From contig CP136065.1 of the NCBI GenBank assembly GCA_032622095.1, positions 112,077,195 to 112,141,194 of the forward strand: a stretch of DNA of 64,000 nt, in the 5' to 3' direction. A model generated the notes under the pieces. The model was not told where the DNA came from, made no database searches, and worked only from the letters and a program-made list of their open reading frames with translations. The position numbers and the translations under genes are program-made. This document shows positions 1 through 13,300 of the stretch, in pieces (within the stretch, counting starts at the first letter, position 1; each line of letters opens with the position of its first letter). The DNA is from Siphonodentalium dalli. Taxonomy: Eukaryota; Mollusca; Scaphopoda; Gadilida; Siphonodentaliidae.

Positions 1-942
1 TTAGACAGAAAGCCATGTAATAAATCCCATATTTGAGTCTCGAGCCATCAACATAAGCCTTAAAGGGGATCCAAGATAACCGTTCCATTGTCCCTCGCTG
101 CACTCCTTCCATTAAATGACAAAAATTTGTTATATCGTGCTGATTATTCTTCCAGAATAAAAGTCAAATGGCCATGAATCATCAGGATTGTCTATGTAAC
201 ATAAACATTATAGATGGTAACATAGTATGATATTGATGGCTTAAAGCCTATGTTAAAACCTGGTTGTCTGCAACTTAATTGAACATTAACTCCAAGCCAT
301 CAATGTGACAATATGTTATTGTCAATCCACTAATATCTAATAACATATATTATTAATAATCACAATATCCATTGACAAGGCATTCATTTATTGCATGAGT
401 GTTGCGAGACAATTGCAATTGATGTCCTGGCCCGTGTGGAATCCGGAATCGAACTCAGATGGCTAACAAACCAAGAACTGAACTCGCCTCACCATTGTGT
501 AACCCCTTCTATACTAAGTGGAATCTCCCACCAAGTTATAAAAGCATACATTGGAATGGTCTATTATTCATTGGGAAGGGTGTCAAGGAAAAATTAAGCA
601 GATGACAGACATACAAAAATATAATACAAATGCAGAAGGATTACTATAAATTTGTGGAAAATGTTCAGATAATTTGTTGAACTTATTATCTGAACATTTC
701 CTAAGAGATAAATCCTCGTTAATGAGTATTCAGAACAGAATGGGTTGAAAGGAATGACCTAATGGGATCCAGATCAAAATGAACTAACACCTATCTAAAT
801 ATGAAAGGATAAAAAAAGTGCTACAATGGCCATTGACTGAGAAATTGTGATGTCCCTTTGCACGGTTATCCACCTAGTTTGCAATTTGGTGCTTTTCAAT
901 GTTCTGAGCCAAATATTAGTTTAAAACAAGGTACAGTGTGAT
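1..942. other. NFRKB intron, no coding signal
   Basis: AT-rich intronic sequence downstream of the last visible NFRKB exon. No further exon matching the family was recognised, and short open frames here have no recognisable product. Confidence 0.6.
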
Positions 943-1140
943 TTAACCCATTCATGACATGAGCTGCGCTGGTGTACCATTAAAGATCCTGGGCCAGTGC
1001 ATTCTCTTAAATATGTGAGTCTCCCATAAAGAGCCTCACATATATAAAAGAATGCACTGGCTTACAAGGTCAAGGTAAATATTTTTGTTAGGCCAATGTT
1101 TTCTCTGATATGCGAAGCTCCAGAGACCAGAATATAACCA
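943..1140. mobile_element. Truncated TTAA-end hairpin MITE
   Basis: It begins TTAACCCATTCATGA at 943. It contains the family signature 'gcattctctta' and its inverted partner, with a second degenerate hairpin after it ('ggccaatgttttctctgatatgcg'). The right end cannot be seen. It belongs with the copies at 6235, 7353, 13692 and 14098. Confidence 0.6.
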
Positions 1141-1212
1141 GCAGTTAGACATGCAAAACAAAAGCTTTTTGAATTGATAATAGACCAGTTTAATGGGAAA
1201 TCTAAATGAAAC

Positions 1213-1334
1213 CTGAAATTCTAACTTCTTCTTTTTGTGATTTAACAGCATACTCTTCAGGTCATCATCGGCAAACTCAATAGGGCTGAAGGCACGAGGT
1301 CTCTTTGGATGATCACTGTGACTACCATCTTCAT
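1213..1334 (-). CDS. NFRKB: NFRKB exon (residues 260-300)
   Basis: Acceptor 'attattccaacag', donor GAATTTCAG|gtttca, 122 bp ending in phase 0. It encodes NEDGSHSDHPKRPRAFSPIE then FADDDLKSMLLNHKKKKLEF and Q. The DDDLKSML core matches the conserved DSDLKIML motif of NFRKB. The next exon was not found between 1 and 1212, so it lies beyond the window. Confidence 0.85.
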
Positions 1335-4300
1335 CTGTTGGAATAATTTGAAACTGTTAAATAATATCAGTGCAATGGATGTGTTGGTTGTAAAAGTATT
1401 TTCACAGGTTTATTCAGGAAAATTTATACCGGGTATATTACCAAGACAAATGGAAAATCTGTTGTACAGTTATAACTGAGGCAACAAGTGCAACTCCAAG
1501 TGTTTAGAGAGCGGGCAATGCTACATGTATGTATGGAGGGATAGTTATTTACTAAGTTCAATCAAGCGGATCCAAAACTCTGGTGGAATTGATGAAAACC
1601 ATCATATGAGTGTATCCTTTCACTCGTATTGGTCTATCAACATAACAAAAGATATTCAAATTAATCTATTGGTATTTGGATAACAATGCTAAATGTATGG
1701 AAAATAGCTTCTCCTACCAAGTACAACAGGGCCGATAACTATATATAAACAAATATCTATGGATGATGTTTGTAACCTTCCATCAATGCTGTTCGAATAG
1801 TAAACCTACTAGCAATCAAGATTGATCATTGACACTGGACTTAACCCTTTGAACCCTGGCTCTCCACAACGATCGACACCATGACCCTGGGCTCCCAGTG
1901 TTATTTTTTATTTATTGTAGACTGTGTTTAGGCACAATGTGTTCTGTTTAAGTGGTGCCACAGATCTGAAACTTTACATGTATGTTCCGCATGGACCACT
2001 GAGTATTTTACAGGGTATCTGCCCATTTCTGGTGAATGAATTCAAGGAGTTTCAAGGAGGTTCCAGTAGTCAATTCAAGGATTTTCAAGGACTGCCCCGA
2101 CAATTTTCAAGGAGTTTCCAGGAACTAACTGTTGAACATTACAACGGGCTGAGGTTGGTAGCACCGGTTGTACTAGTGATCTAGCAGCTGTGACACTGAC
2201 TGTTCGGGCTGCTTGTGGTGCTGGCTGCATAAGACTGCCAATGGGTACAGTCCCCTGGATTTCAATGGCATTTTTCTGGTGCTTCAAACTTTTTGCATGC
2301 GACACCAGGGCACTTTCGCCCATGTTTGCAATGTCAAATGTCTTTTTGCATAGCTTACATCTAGCGCTAAACGTTTTGTTTTCGACTGCCTCCACCCAAT
2401 TGAATTTGGCGCCCCATTGCGACGGGTATTTACATTTACCACCGGGCATGTCATTGCTTAAATTTTTTTATTTTATTTTAAAATATACGTAAACAGGAAA
2501 TGAAGGTCATCGGAAGCGGATGTGATTTGTTTTCGTTTCGGTTTTGTTTTTGTTAATTTGTATGTTTTGATGTAAAATACGGGTTTCTAATGTCTATATA
2601 ATATACAAAATACCTCGATCCGATACAATAAAAATACACTAATTACGGTACCTGAGTTTGAAAAGCTCAGAACTATTTTTTGTCGTGTTCAATTTTATGA
2701 TTTCATAGGGGGATCACATAATTGAAATAGACTCGAGAAAATTGGTGTTGGCGGGAAATGGAGTTACCACGCTTCATTGAGGGGGGGGGTCACACAATTA
2801 CAATTTGCTCGAGAGAATTGCCGCCAGCGGAAATTCAAAATGGAGTTACTTCCCATATACCAACAACGTGTTCGGAACTAAACTATCTATATTTATTGAC
2901 TCCCGATGAATCGATATACCTGGGTTTTAGGGCTACACGGAATTCCAGGGTTTTCAAGGGGTGGGCATTCAATTCAAGGGTTTCAAGGGCCCTGGAACAT
3001 TGATTTTCCAAATCAAAGGAGTTTCAAGGAATTCAAGGAGCCACGGATACCATGTTTTAAGATCGGGATGATAACACCCTGGAAACGGTTGCTATGCAAC
3101 TATCTGAAATCGAAAGTAAAATGCAATTATAGCTTTTATTGACATATTTCAGCTCTAGAAAATGACGTTTTCGATGCCGCCAATGCCTCATTGTGAAATT
3201 TTATATATATGGCCAGATGAGTGAACCTAACTTTTGTTTAAGGGTAACAACGGTTGCTAAGCAGATACCTCAAATAATCCAATGACACCATTGCCCTGAG
3301 CATTCAATTGTATTATGCCCCATTTTAGACATTTCCTATGCGCATGTTAGGTTTTTCCTAAATCATGTGACGAGCATTTCGGTTGGTCTCGTCGACAATC
3401 AACTACCAGAGAGCATCATCCCAAAATAAATTTAAGTAATCAACCTTGGGGTGAGATTAGTGGTAGTAATGAAACAGGGAATGTGTAACTTGAACAACAC
3501 CATGATGAGCATTCTCATTAGTATGCCATTCTCATCTTAGAAGAAAGGTTGTTGTACTAATATTAGGCCTACCCAGGAACTACCATAAATGACATAAATG
3601 ATGTTCCACCTGCCAACTGTACGGCGACGGAAATGTCGCTCTACCCAACAAAGGGCTAATGTACCCATATCAAGATGAAAATAAAAAAAAATTCTGATCT
3701 GAGAAAGGAGCAATAACACTAAAATATCTATGTTGCAAATCTTCATTTTGCTCTTAACAACAAACATTTGACTGAATGCAATTTATGCCTTCAGTAGGGT
3801 GACAACACAACATGCAAGAACCTCTGGCTTTTAATCAACATGGAAGATGAGAATATATTAAATCAATGACAATGATTCTTTTGAATAAAGGTTTTGAGCT
3901 AACAGGTAAGGAATGAACTCATCTAAGAAACCACAGGGAATATATTTACTTACTCTTCATGTCCCCATTGGTGGCAGAACTGCTGGGTTTTGCAGCAAAG
4001 GTTGCAGTAACTGAAGGCAAAGTTTGTTCAGGAGATGGAAGAGGATTCAGTGATTTGAAGAGCTGCTTTTTATTATTCTGTGCAAATCCTGACAATAAAA
4101 TGTATGTTAATTATCTTAAAACTTATTACCAGAGTGCTAAAAACATTAAAATAGAACACAACTGTTGTAAAATAAATCTGGTTGAAACTCTCATAGGTAA
4201 ACCCAACTCTTGAAATTGATGCGAATTAAAATGACTCACAGATTGGTGCCTGATTTAGATGCAGTAATAAAGTCCTAATAAATTCAAGAAATTTCAGGTT

Positions 4301-7300
4301 TTTTTCAAAAATGGCCAATGAAAATTTCATTTGGCCAAACTTTGGCTAACAAGTTTCAAGCCTATGGCCAGCAATCACCTCTCACAATACAACCAGATAT
4401 CACTAAATCCCTTCCATGTGTTAATAGTTTTTATTCCATGAAGCTACCCTTATTCCATTCAATAAACTAAATTCTACAAATTGTGATATGCAACATTCAT
4501 CGCATGACAAGAAATAGTGCCAGGTGACCTTTTACTTCCAGTTGTCGTCTGTATACATTCCGTACTCTACATCTCAAAATACTATGGCTCCCAATATTTT
4601 TCCAACAGTCTTTAACAAATGAATAGTTTGAAAAGTTATTTCATTAAATATATGCCATTAAATATGCCAGAGAGTCTTTATTTATCTGGGACTATTTCTT
4701 TACTTGGGCAAACAATGCATAGTTACGTGAAACGTCATACCGCAGGCCTTATAGAAGCCAGTGTTAATTTCATTTCCCATTTGTTGATTTAAGTATGTTT
4801 TATCAAGGTTTTAGATCATGTAATAAATAGAATCTACAACTAGTCCACATTTTATAGCAGAGTTTGCAAAATTACCCAGTAAAATAGCTCTGGGCCTCGC
4901 CAAAGGCTCCATCCAGACCTAATATACTGGACTTGTTTTGTAAATTCCACTATAAACTGGGGACTCGTTGTAGAACCTCTATTTATTATATGTTTGCTTA
5001 TAAAATAGCGGAAAATTACCAAAACGTAGATCGTCGTATCTATCTCTTAAGAGCTAAAGCAAAATTGCTTTTTGTTATTTCACTGTAGGTCTTGAAACTA
5101 ACACGAGCTGCCAAGGTCCATCGAGTGACCATTGTGTGCACACTATCCACTAGCCAATCAGAAACGACAAATTTATTTAACTAATGTATTAAACGAATTT
5201 TATTTTTTATAATTTGTATTGATTATAGGCCTATAATATATAATTCTGAAATTATATAATTCAATTTATCTGAAGTTTTAGATACTTAGTGTCAAGGTTT
5301 TCTAAAATTAGGTATATCTGCTTGTTCGACAAAAGTCAAAATTCTCGTTAGTTTCATTGTGAGTATCACATATTTTTGCTCATTTACTTTAAGTCTTTGT
5401 CTGTTTGACATGCCCAGTGTGAGTTTTGTCAAATTTTCTGATTAAAAAATTATGTTTTGTTTGCAGTTGTAACTATGCTGTTTTTAGATTACTCCGGTCA
5501 CCAAAAATCATTCCATTCACTTTTGCCCAGGGTGATTTACCCATCGTAGCCCAGTATAATGAATGAAATCGCCCAAAGGTCAAACAAATGTCTACCCGCT
5601 GTCTATTTTATAATCTCAAAAGGTATCACTTATTTCATTTTTGAACATGCGATTTATTCACTAGCTTTCCATTTATTTTATTCTATATATATATATATTT
5701 TTTTTTTTTATTCTATCAGTTTTCTCAATTATGCAGATTTTGGTTTTTCAATTTGGGCTAAAGAGTTTCAAAGGATCAATACATACTTGGAGAATCGTCT
5801 TCCTCTGAAGATGTATCTTCTACACCACACTCTTCTCTGACTTCATATAGGAACCTGTAATAAAACAGGATAATTAACAGATATAAACATTATGCACAAG
5901 TGTATTGTGTGTTAAGCACTCAATCTTAACTCAAATTACTTCGTTGAGACAAAATGTGTCTGCTTAGGATAGGATAATTTTATTTACAATATGCACACAT
6001 GAAAGTTACAATTACAAATAAATATATAATAGACTATACATGTATATTGTTAGGCCTTAGGGGTGAAATAGTCATGACAGTCTCTCTTCATATCACTGCT
6101 TATGCAAATGTCACTACTTTTTCCATGGTTAAAGGGACTAAAGTGGGTTCATGCAAAATAACATAATTGTCTATAAGACAAATATTATCACCAGTACATG
6201 ACAAAATAGATTGACTTTGCTCTTATTTTCGTTATTAACTCTTTGAGTGCCAGGGGCCGATCTCATCGGCCCTAAACCTACAAAATAAGTCAGTTATTAA
6301 AAGAATATAAGAATAAATTATTAAAATTGTAAAAAAAAAAATAAAAAAAATTGTTAGGTCAATGCATTCTCTTATATATGCGAGGCGACCTATGGTCGAC
6401 TCGCATATATAAGAGAATGCATTGGCACAGGGTATATGAGTTAATACAAAAATCTACCTGGCACTCAAAGGGTTAATAACTCTCCAATAATGAGTTTGTG
6501 CATGTCATAACCATTTTGAAGTAAACATGAATTTTTCAGTTGAATTACCAATGAAAGTTCAATAAGATACCACACTTTAATCAGAACTTGACAGTAAACA
6601 TTGGAAAAGGTCAAAGTGTTGAACAATATTCTGAAAATCACATTCAGACTAAAATATTTGAACTTACTACAAGATTATCGATGTTTGATGACAAATCACT
6701 GTAACAATTTTGTTGACATAACAATGGTTTCAATACACAATTTTTTTTTATTGGTGAACTATCAATAATGAATGTATTACGAACAATTTTTTATCTATTT
6801 CTCCATGTTCATCTAATTGGTGATGTTGTTACAGACATTTTTATATGTTTTGTACATTTACCCACTGTGAGTGCCTTGGGTCCCTTTAAATAAGACTATA
6901 ACATACATAAGCACAAGCCGAAACACTGAACAATTGTTGCAATTTTGTGTGCTTTGATAAGAATTTCTGCACCAAACAGATGGAAGAGTTTAACGCTGTC
7001 AGCTGAATATATATACAAATATCAAGGAAATGGGGAAACTATTGGCATGTAGCAGCAATGTTATCAAGCCCATAATGAGAAAATAGCTATCATTCATCTC
7101 TAAAGCAATACCTGAGATACTTTTTCTTGGCTCTGATCTCAAGTGTGTTATCCATATTTGGCATTGGTCTCGGTTCATACTTGATAGCACTGTCTGGAGG
7201 TAAGTGTCTTAGCTGCTCATAGAGACGCTGTGATAATGGAGAGACTTTATTTGAAACATATTTTATTTGCATAACATACAAAAGGGATTGGGGCACAAGT

Positions 7301-10300
7301 CTTTGCAACTTATGATGCCACTCTCCTGAAACAATATAAGTGAACATATGTGTTAACCCTTCCATGACTGGAGCTTCCTGAAATTTTGCAAAAATCCTGT
7401 GCCATTGCATTCTCTTATATATGTGAGTTCCCCCATAGGGTACCTTGCATATATAAGAGAATGCATTGGCCTAACAATATTTACCATCACCTTGTAAGAC
7501 AGAGCATTCTCTTATATATTCAAGGCTCCCTATGGGAGACTCACATATAAAAGAATGCACTGGCACAGGGTCTTTAATGCAGCAGCAGCACAGATCCCAT
7601 CATGAAAGGGTTAACAAGACATCAAGATGACGATATGATGGAATGTACATGATGATAGGTTTTGAAATTAGTAATTTTTGTTGGCTTACATGTGTTATCT
7701 GTCAAGAGGTTGTTTTTAGGCTAACATGGGTTTGTACTCAAAGAGTGGTATAACGTATAATCAAAATTTTGTATGATTGACAACTGTCAATGTACCGTAA
7801 TAGAAATTCTTTGTATGTTGGGGGCAAAATATAACTAGAGGTGTGACTGTCCCAATGGGACTAAGGATACCCCCCATGTTTTTAAAATACTAAGATGTTT
7901 CACATGTCAGTAAACATTTAGTTAAAATAATAAAATAACAGTTCCCATTGCAGGTGCACAAACCTAACCGTAATCTTAAACCTATTGACCGAAAAATGTA
8001 GGAATAAAAGCTCGGACAAAATTATGCATTTTGCAAATATGTTCAAAGTCAAAAAAGGGGAATAACTCCACAAAAAAAGTCGGACAGACATCATAATCGC
8101 AGGTGCACAGGTTCTCATGGTACTAAATATCAGTGCCAAGATTAAAAAAACATTGACCTAAAAATGTAGAAATAAAAGCTCGGACAAAATTAGGCATGTT
8201 GCAAAAAAATGTCTAAGTCAAAAAATGGAAATAACTCCACCAAAAAATGCCCAACAGACGTCATAATCGCAGGTGCACAGGTTCCCATGGTACTAAATGT
8301 CTGTGCCAAGTTAAAACAAAATTGACCTAGAAATGTAGGAATAAAAGCTCGGACAAAATTATACATGTTGCAAATAATTTCTAAGTCGAAAAAGGGGGAA
8401 TAACTCCAACAAAAAAAGTCCGACAGACGTCATAATCGCAGGTGCACAGGTTCCCATGGTGGTTGATGCCTGTGCCAAGTTTCATGGAAATTGATAAAAA
8501 AAACAGCTGAGAAAAACTCCAGACAAATTTGTGTCCACGGACGGACAAGCTGACTCCAGTTCCCCCCCCCCCTTAACTTCGTTGTGGGGGGTATAATGAT
8601 ATACTTGTACAATATCTTGGTTTGAGTTGTGCTCTGGAAGACAATACAGATAAATAATCAGAATTATGTTTATATGGGATTGATCATACACAGGGTTTCC
8701 GCGAGCCCCAAAAAACAAGACAGTCAATGACTGTGACTCTGATACTAAAACAGTCAGTACTTGTCAAATTTTATTACTTGAAAACAAGTAGTTAAAACTA
8801 CTCTAAGTTTATAAATTAAGTTTTCACATTGACATACATACAGTCTTAAATTAATTTATTTGAGGACAGAGTAATAAATCTGCAAAGACTTGAATAACCA
8901 ATCCCATTTTAGCAAACCTGATATGAGATTAAGATGTTGACTTTATCTGCACCATATATGTATGTGTTGGAAGACAAAACATTGAGTTACAATAACATAC
9001 ATCAGAAAGTTTTTTAAACTTAAAAAATGTATGCTATCTAGAACTGAATTATACAGGTAGTTCATACTTAAATTTAAATATAACAAGAGGATCGTTATGG
9101 TGTGGCGAACTATGTCATAACCCTGGTGAAAATTGGCAGGCAGAACCCAAGTTTGAACGTGACCTGTATTTTGGACTAGTAAACTCCCATACCAAATTTC
9201 CTTTCATTCAGTTCAGACTTACTAATGCTATCATCCGGAATCAAAAATTGAGTGCAAATTCCAACAAAATGGGCCTTAACTCTGGTGAAAATTGGCTGGG
9301 AAAACAGAAATTCTAACTTTTGTGCTAGTAAACCCACATAACAAATTTCATTTCGTTCAGTTCAGTCTTACTAAAGTTATCATGTGGAAATGAAAAAAGC
9401 GAAGGACTATATGGACAAGCCAAAAATATAATACATTGCTCTTTTTGAAAATGGGAAAAACAACAGGATAAGACAGATAAAGGTTGTGAAAGGTTTAGGG
9501 CTGAAATAGTTACCGGTCAACCAGTTAACCGGTTACCGCAGCCATGACCGGTCACAAAATTGCATGACCAGTTAATCGTAAGCAGACAGTGCATTGCTTA
9601 AATGCCAACATAGTCAGATGCATGTAGCAAAATGCTGGGATCCCAAGGGTTAACGCAAAGTGTTATGACAATGAGAATAATTATGATAACACAGTGTTGT
9701 CACATCAAAGCTCACTGCTGGTATTTGGTCTTCGTGACATACTCCTGAATGTAAACAACATCACAACGTTTGTCAGTGAGTGTTATGTGTCAACTTTGGT
9801 GTTTTGAACTTTAACTTCTTTTTAACTAGGGCTTTATCCTAATTTGGTCTCACTTATAGTTTTTAGGGCTGAAAAAACTTGCCCTCCATTGGCTTAAATG
9901 TCACTCTATACGGTAACTGAAACCAAGTTCCATTTTTCCCAACAAGTCAACTCCCTTGATTAATATGAGAGCCCACTTTGACATCTGCATATAATTCTTG
10001 TTTTTGAGTGATTTTAGAGGAGATATTGAGGACTTTATTGTGATTGACCAAAAACCCTTTGTTATTATACCTGTCGAGCAAGCATAATGTCTTTGAGTAA
10101 CTTGGTGTAGTATCGCTGCTGGGCATGCTTATACTCTCTGTATTTCACCTTATTGCAAAGACCAGCATACTTCGATATATCTGGTGAGTAGAAGCCATCT
10201 GAAAGAACGAAACGTTTGGCATAATTAACCCTTTGATATTGACTACTCACTGATGAGTATTTATTTCATTCCTTTGTTGGGATATTCAGTTAAAAAACAA

Positions 10301-13300
10301 AAAGTTTGCAACTCTAAATAATCTTATTTTCTGCTGTTATAATTCTAACAAAACATCATGGAGTTTTTCTCAGTTAAGGTATACTTTCATTTAAGGAAAT
10401 TAATGTTATGTCTATATGTGTGCATTGTCAGATTTTGGTTGATACGTAGGTGCCATATATTTTAGAAACATGTCATGAGTATTGCATTATTTATTAAATA
10501 TGATACACTTTTAGTTGCTTTCTGCTCATTTTATGAAGTTTTTGATACAATGCTTCCAATTTAAACCAGAGGCTGATTCGCATACCTTGATGATAGTGAT
10601 TAGCTATTTTCAGCTTGGACGCTAAAATCCATAACATTCAATGTCAATCATCAGATTAAAAAACTACTTTTTTTTCTTTAAAAAAAGGGCCATAACTCTG
10701 TTTTTAAAAACTGGATCAAACCCATATTTGGATGCGATCTGTATTTTGGGCTGAGTTCAGATCAGATCAGATCAGATAAAATTTGTTTGAGTTATTGCAG
10801 CATGCATAAATTCTAAGTTGAAAAAGAGCCATAACTCTGTAAAGAAAACTCAGATCAAACCCACATTCGAACTTGATCTGTATTTTCGGCTAAGAAATAC
10901 ATTTGGTTTCAGTCGGATAAAAAATGTTTGAGTTATGTGTAAAGTGTCTACAGACAAACTGATGGACGATTGACGAGTGGTCAATCCGGACGTCGACACG
11001 ATGTGTATGGGTCATATTGGGAGTCTTGAGCAACTCAAATTACGATAGGGAAATTGATGAGAGAGGGAGACTTTTTATTTTTTCCAAGAAATCTAGAATT
11101 AATGGCTGTATAGTAAAAAAATCATACAATTTTCCAAGCAATGTATAGAATCTATCCGCCAATTACTTTTAATCATTATGTCTTAAACAAAAAACCTATC
11201 TAACTTTCTAATTGTGGAATATATTAAATTGGAGAATGAGATTGGAACTCTGAAAATTCTGGATGAAAATGCAAATAAAATTCTCTGAGGTCTTTTGGGT
11301 GAAGATGAAGGTGCCTGAGAACACAGTATTTTAATTTATTTGGCCTTAGTTATAAACTAATATAACCTGTTAATGTGTTAACAGAAATTTCCTGTGTTCA
11401 CTACAAGATATAAAAGGGCTAGTACTTTGATGTTTACCTTTTAATTTTTTCTGGAATTCTTGCAGTGGACTGCCAAATTTGAAATTATCATGGCGGAATA
11501 TTCTCCTGAAAGTAAGATGCCAATGATTGAATAAATCAAATAAAACATTTATATCACACTTTATTGTCTAACTATCATATTTTGTTTTAACAAGGGGTAC
11601 GCATCTAAGATGCTTTTGTCGATTTTTTTGGCAGTCCAACCAAACTTCTGCCAATAATTTTTTTGGACAAACCTGGTTTTCGAACTCGTCTGAGATATTG
11701 TTGCAGGAGACTCATATACCAAATATTGTTGAAATCGGTTAATATTTCATCGAGTTATCGCGCTATCGGTGATAAAATTGCTAAAAATAGACAAACTAAG
11801 GCCCATAACTCCGGGAATTTTATTTGGACAAACCTGGTTTTCGAACTCATCCCGAGATATTGTTGCAGGAGACTCATATACCAAATATTGGTATATCGGT
11901 GAAAAACTTAACTAAAAACCATCTAAGATGGATAACTCTTGTAAAAAAGTTCGGACGTGACCCATTTTCTACAGGCAGTAAATAGTCATTTGGAGCAACT
12001 GCCATACCAAAATTTTTTTGAATCCGTTCACAAATGTCAAAGTTATAAGGCATTCTTTAGGTCCGCCTGCCCGCCGCTCGCCCGCCCGCCGCCCACCCGC
12101 CCGCCAACCGTCCCTCGCCAAACCATAAGTCGAGTTTTTGAAAAACTCGACTAAAAATGTCTTTCTCAGTACCAATCATATCACTCATCTAATCATCTTA
12201 TTATGATTCAGACACAGATGTTATGCTGAGAATCATGGCAGAAAAATAGGGATACATTTTTCTAGTTGAAACAAGACTTCAAGCACTTGGTCGACAGAGG
12301 TTATAGAAGAGCAGTAGAAAATATAGATTTTGCGTTCCTTCAATTTTTAGCCTATAAATTTTTATGATAAAGGGTCAAGCACTGAACAAACTTGACAGAA
12401 GATTGATTTTCAGATACTCCTATCTCAGTTGAGTGCTTTCAATTTTAAGAGTTGTGTGAGACGCCACATATAGGTTATCCAACTATAATGAATACTCTGC
12501 CAGTCTGCCTAGGGAAAGATAACATTACTTGTGGAATAATACTGGAAATTCAACCAGTTAATGGGGATTATTTAGACAGCAAATTATTTTCACGCATTAT
12601 CACTGGAGTTAAGCCTTGGGGTCCTAAAAAATTGTTGACTTGGTGCAGCGAATATTTGTATGATGTTGAAACCTTGCTTTGAGATGTAGTAAGTAAGGGT
12701 AAGGCTGGTACCCCACTTGCCTCACTTACTTACAGTAATGCCCTAAGTAATCGACCCCTTAACCACAGCAGAATTATGGGTAACATTTCAGGATTTAGGC
12801 GGAAATATGGCTTGTAGCCATTCATCGGAAAGCTGTTAAGGGGTCGATTACTTAGGGCATTAATGTTTGTGTGAAATGGAAACCAGAAGTCAAACTTACA
12901 TGTGTTATCAATATAATTTCATCCAACTGCTATTAATACTGTTGTATCCTGTTTCATCAGTTAGTTAACTTTATGACTGGGCTGATGGTATACTTGTAAT
13001 TTATTTTCAAAAAATTTAAATATTATGCACCATAAAATACACCAATCATTACATCCTTTGTAAGGCCACACAAAGTTTATATTCTGTTCTCATGACATTT
13101 TTTTTCTGTGTTCATGCTGGACAGAAAAATCTTTTCGCCAAAAGCGTTTTTATTACCACATTTTATGACCAAAATTTCTGAGCAGGGAAGTTTTAAGTGT
13201 TCACTCACAAATTATAAAAAATAATTGTTGTGTTGTAAAAAATTACTTTTCATGATTAAGTGTTAAAACAATTTCAATGTAACAGTCTGTGGTACAACCC

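Noticed and set aside
425-470. tRNA-like B box on the minus strand ('gagttcgattccgg')
   Set aside because: The B-box word is present, but no A box at proper distance, no cloverleaf and no acceptor stem could be built. At most an old SINE scrap.
7228-7410. Longer version of the NFRKB exon at 7112 (open frame to 7327 or 7410)
   Set aside because: The longer acceptor does not keep phase with exon 10071-10198, and the extra residues have no match to the family. The upstream ATG lies in a MITE.
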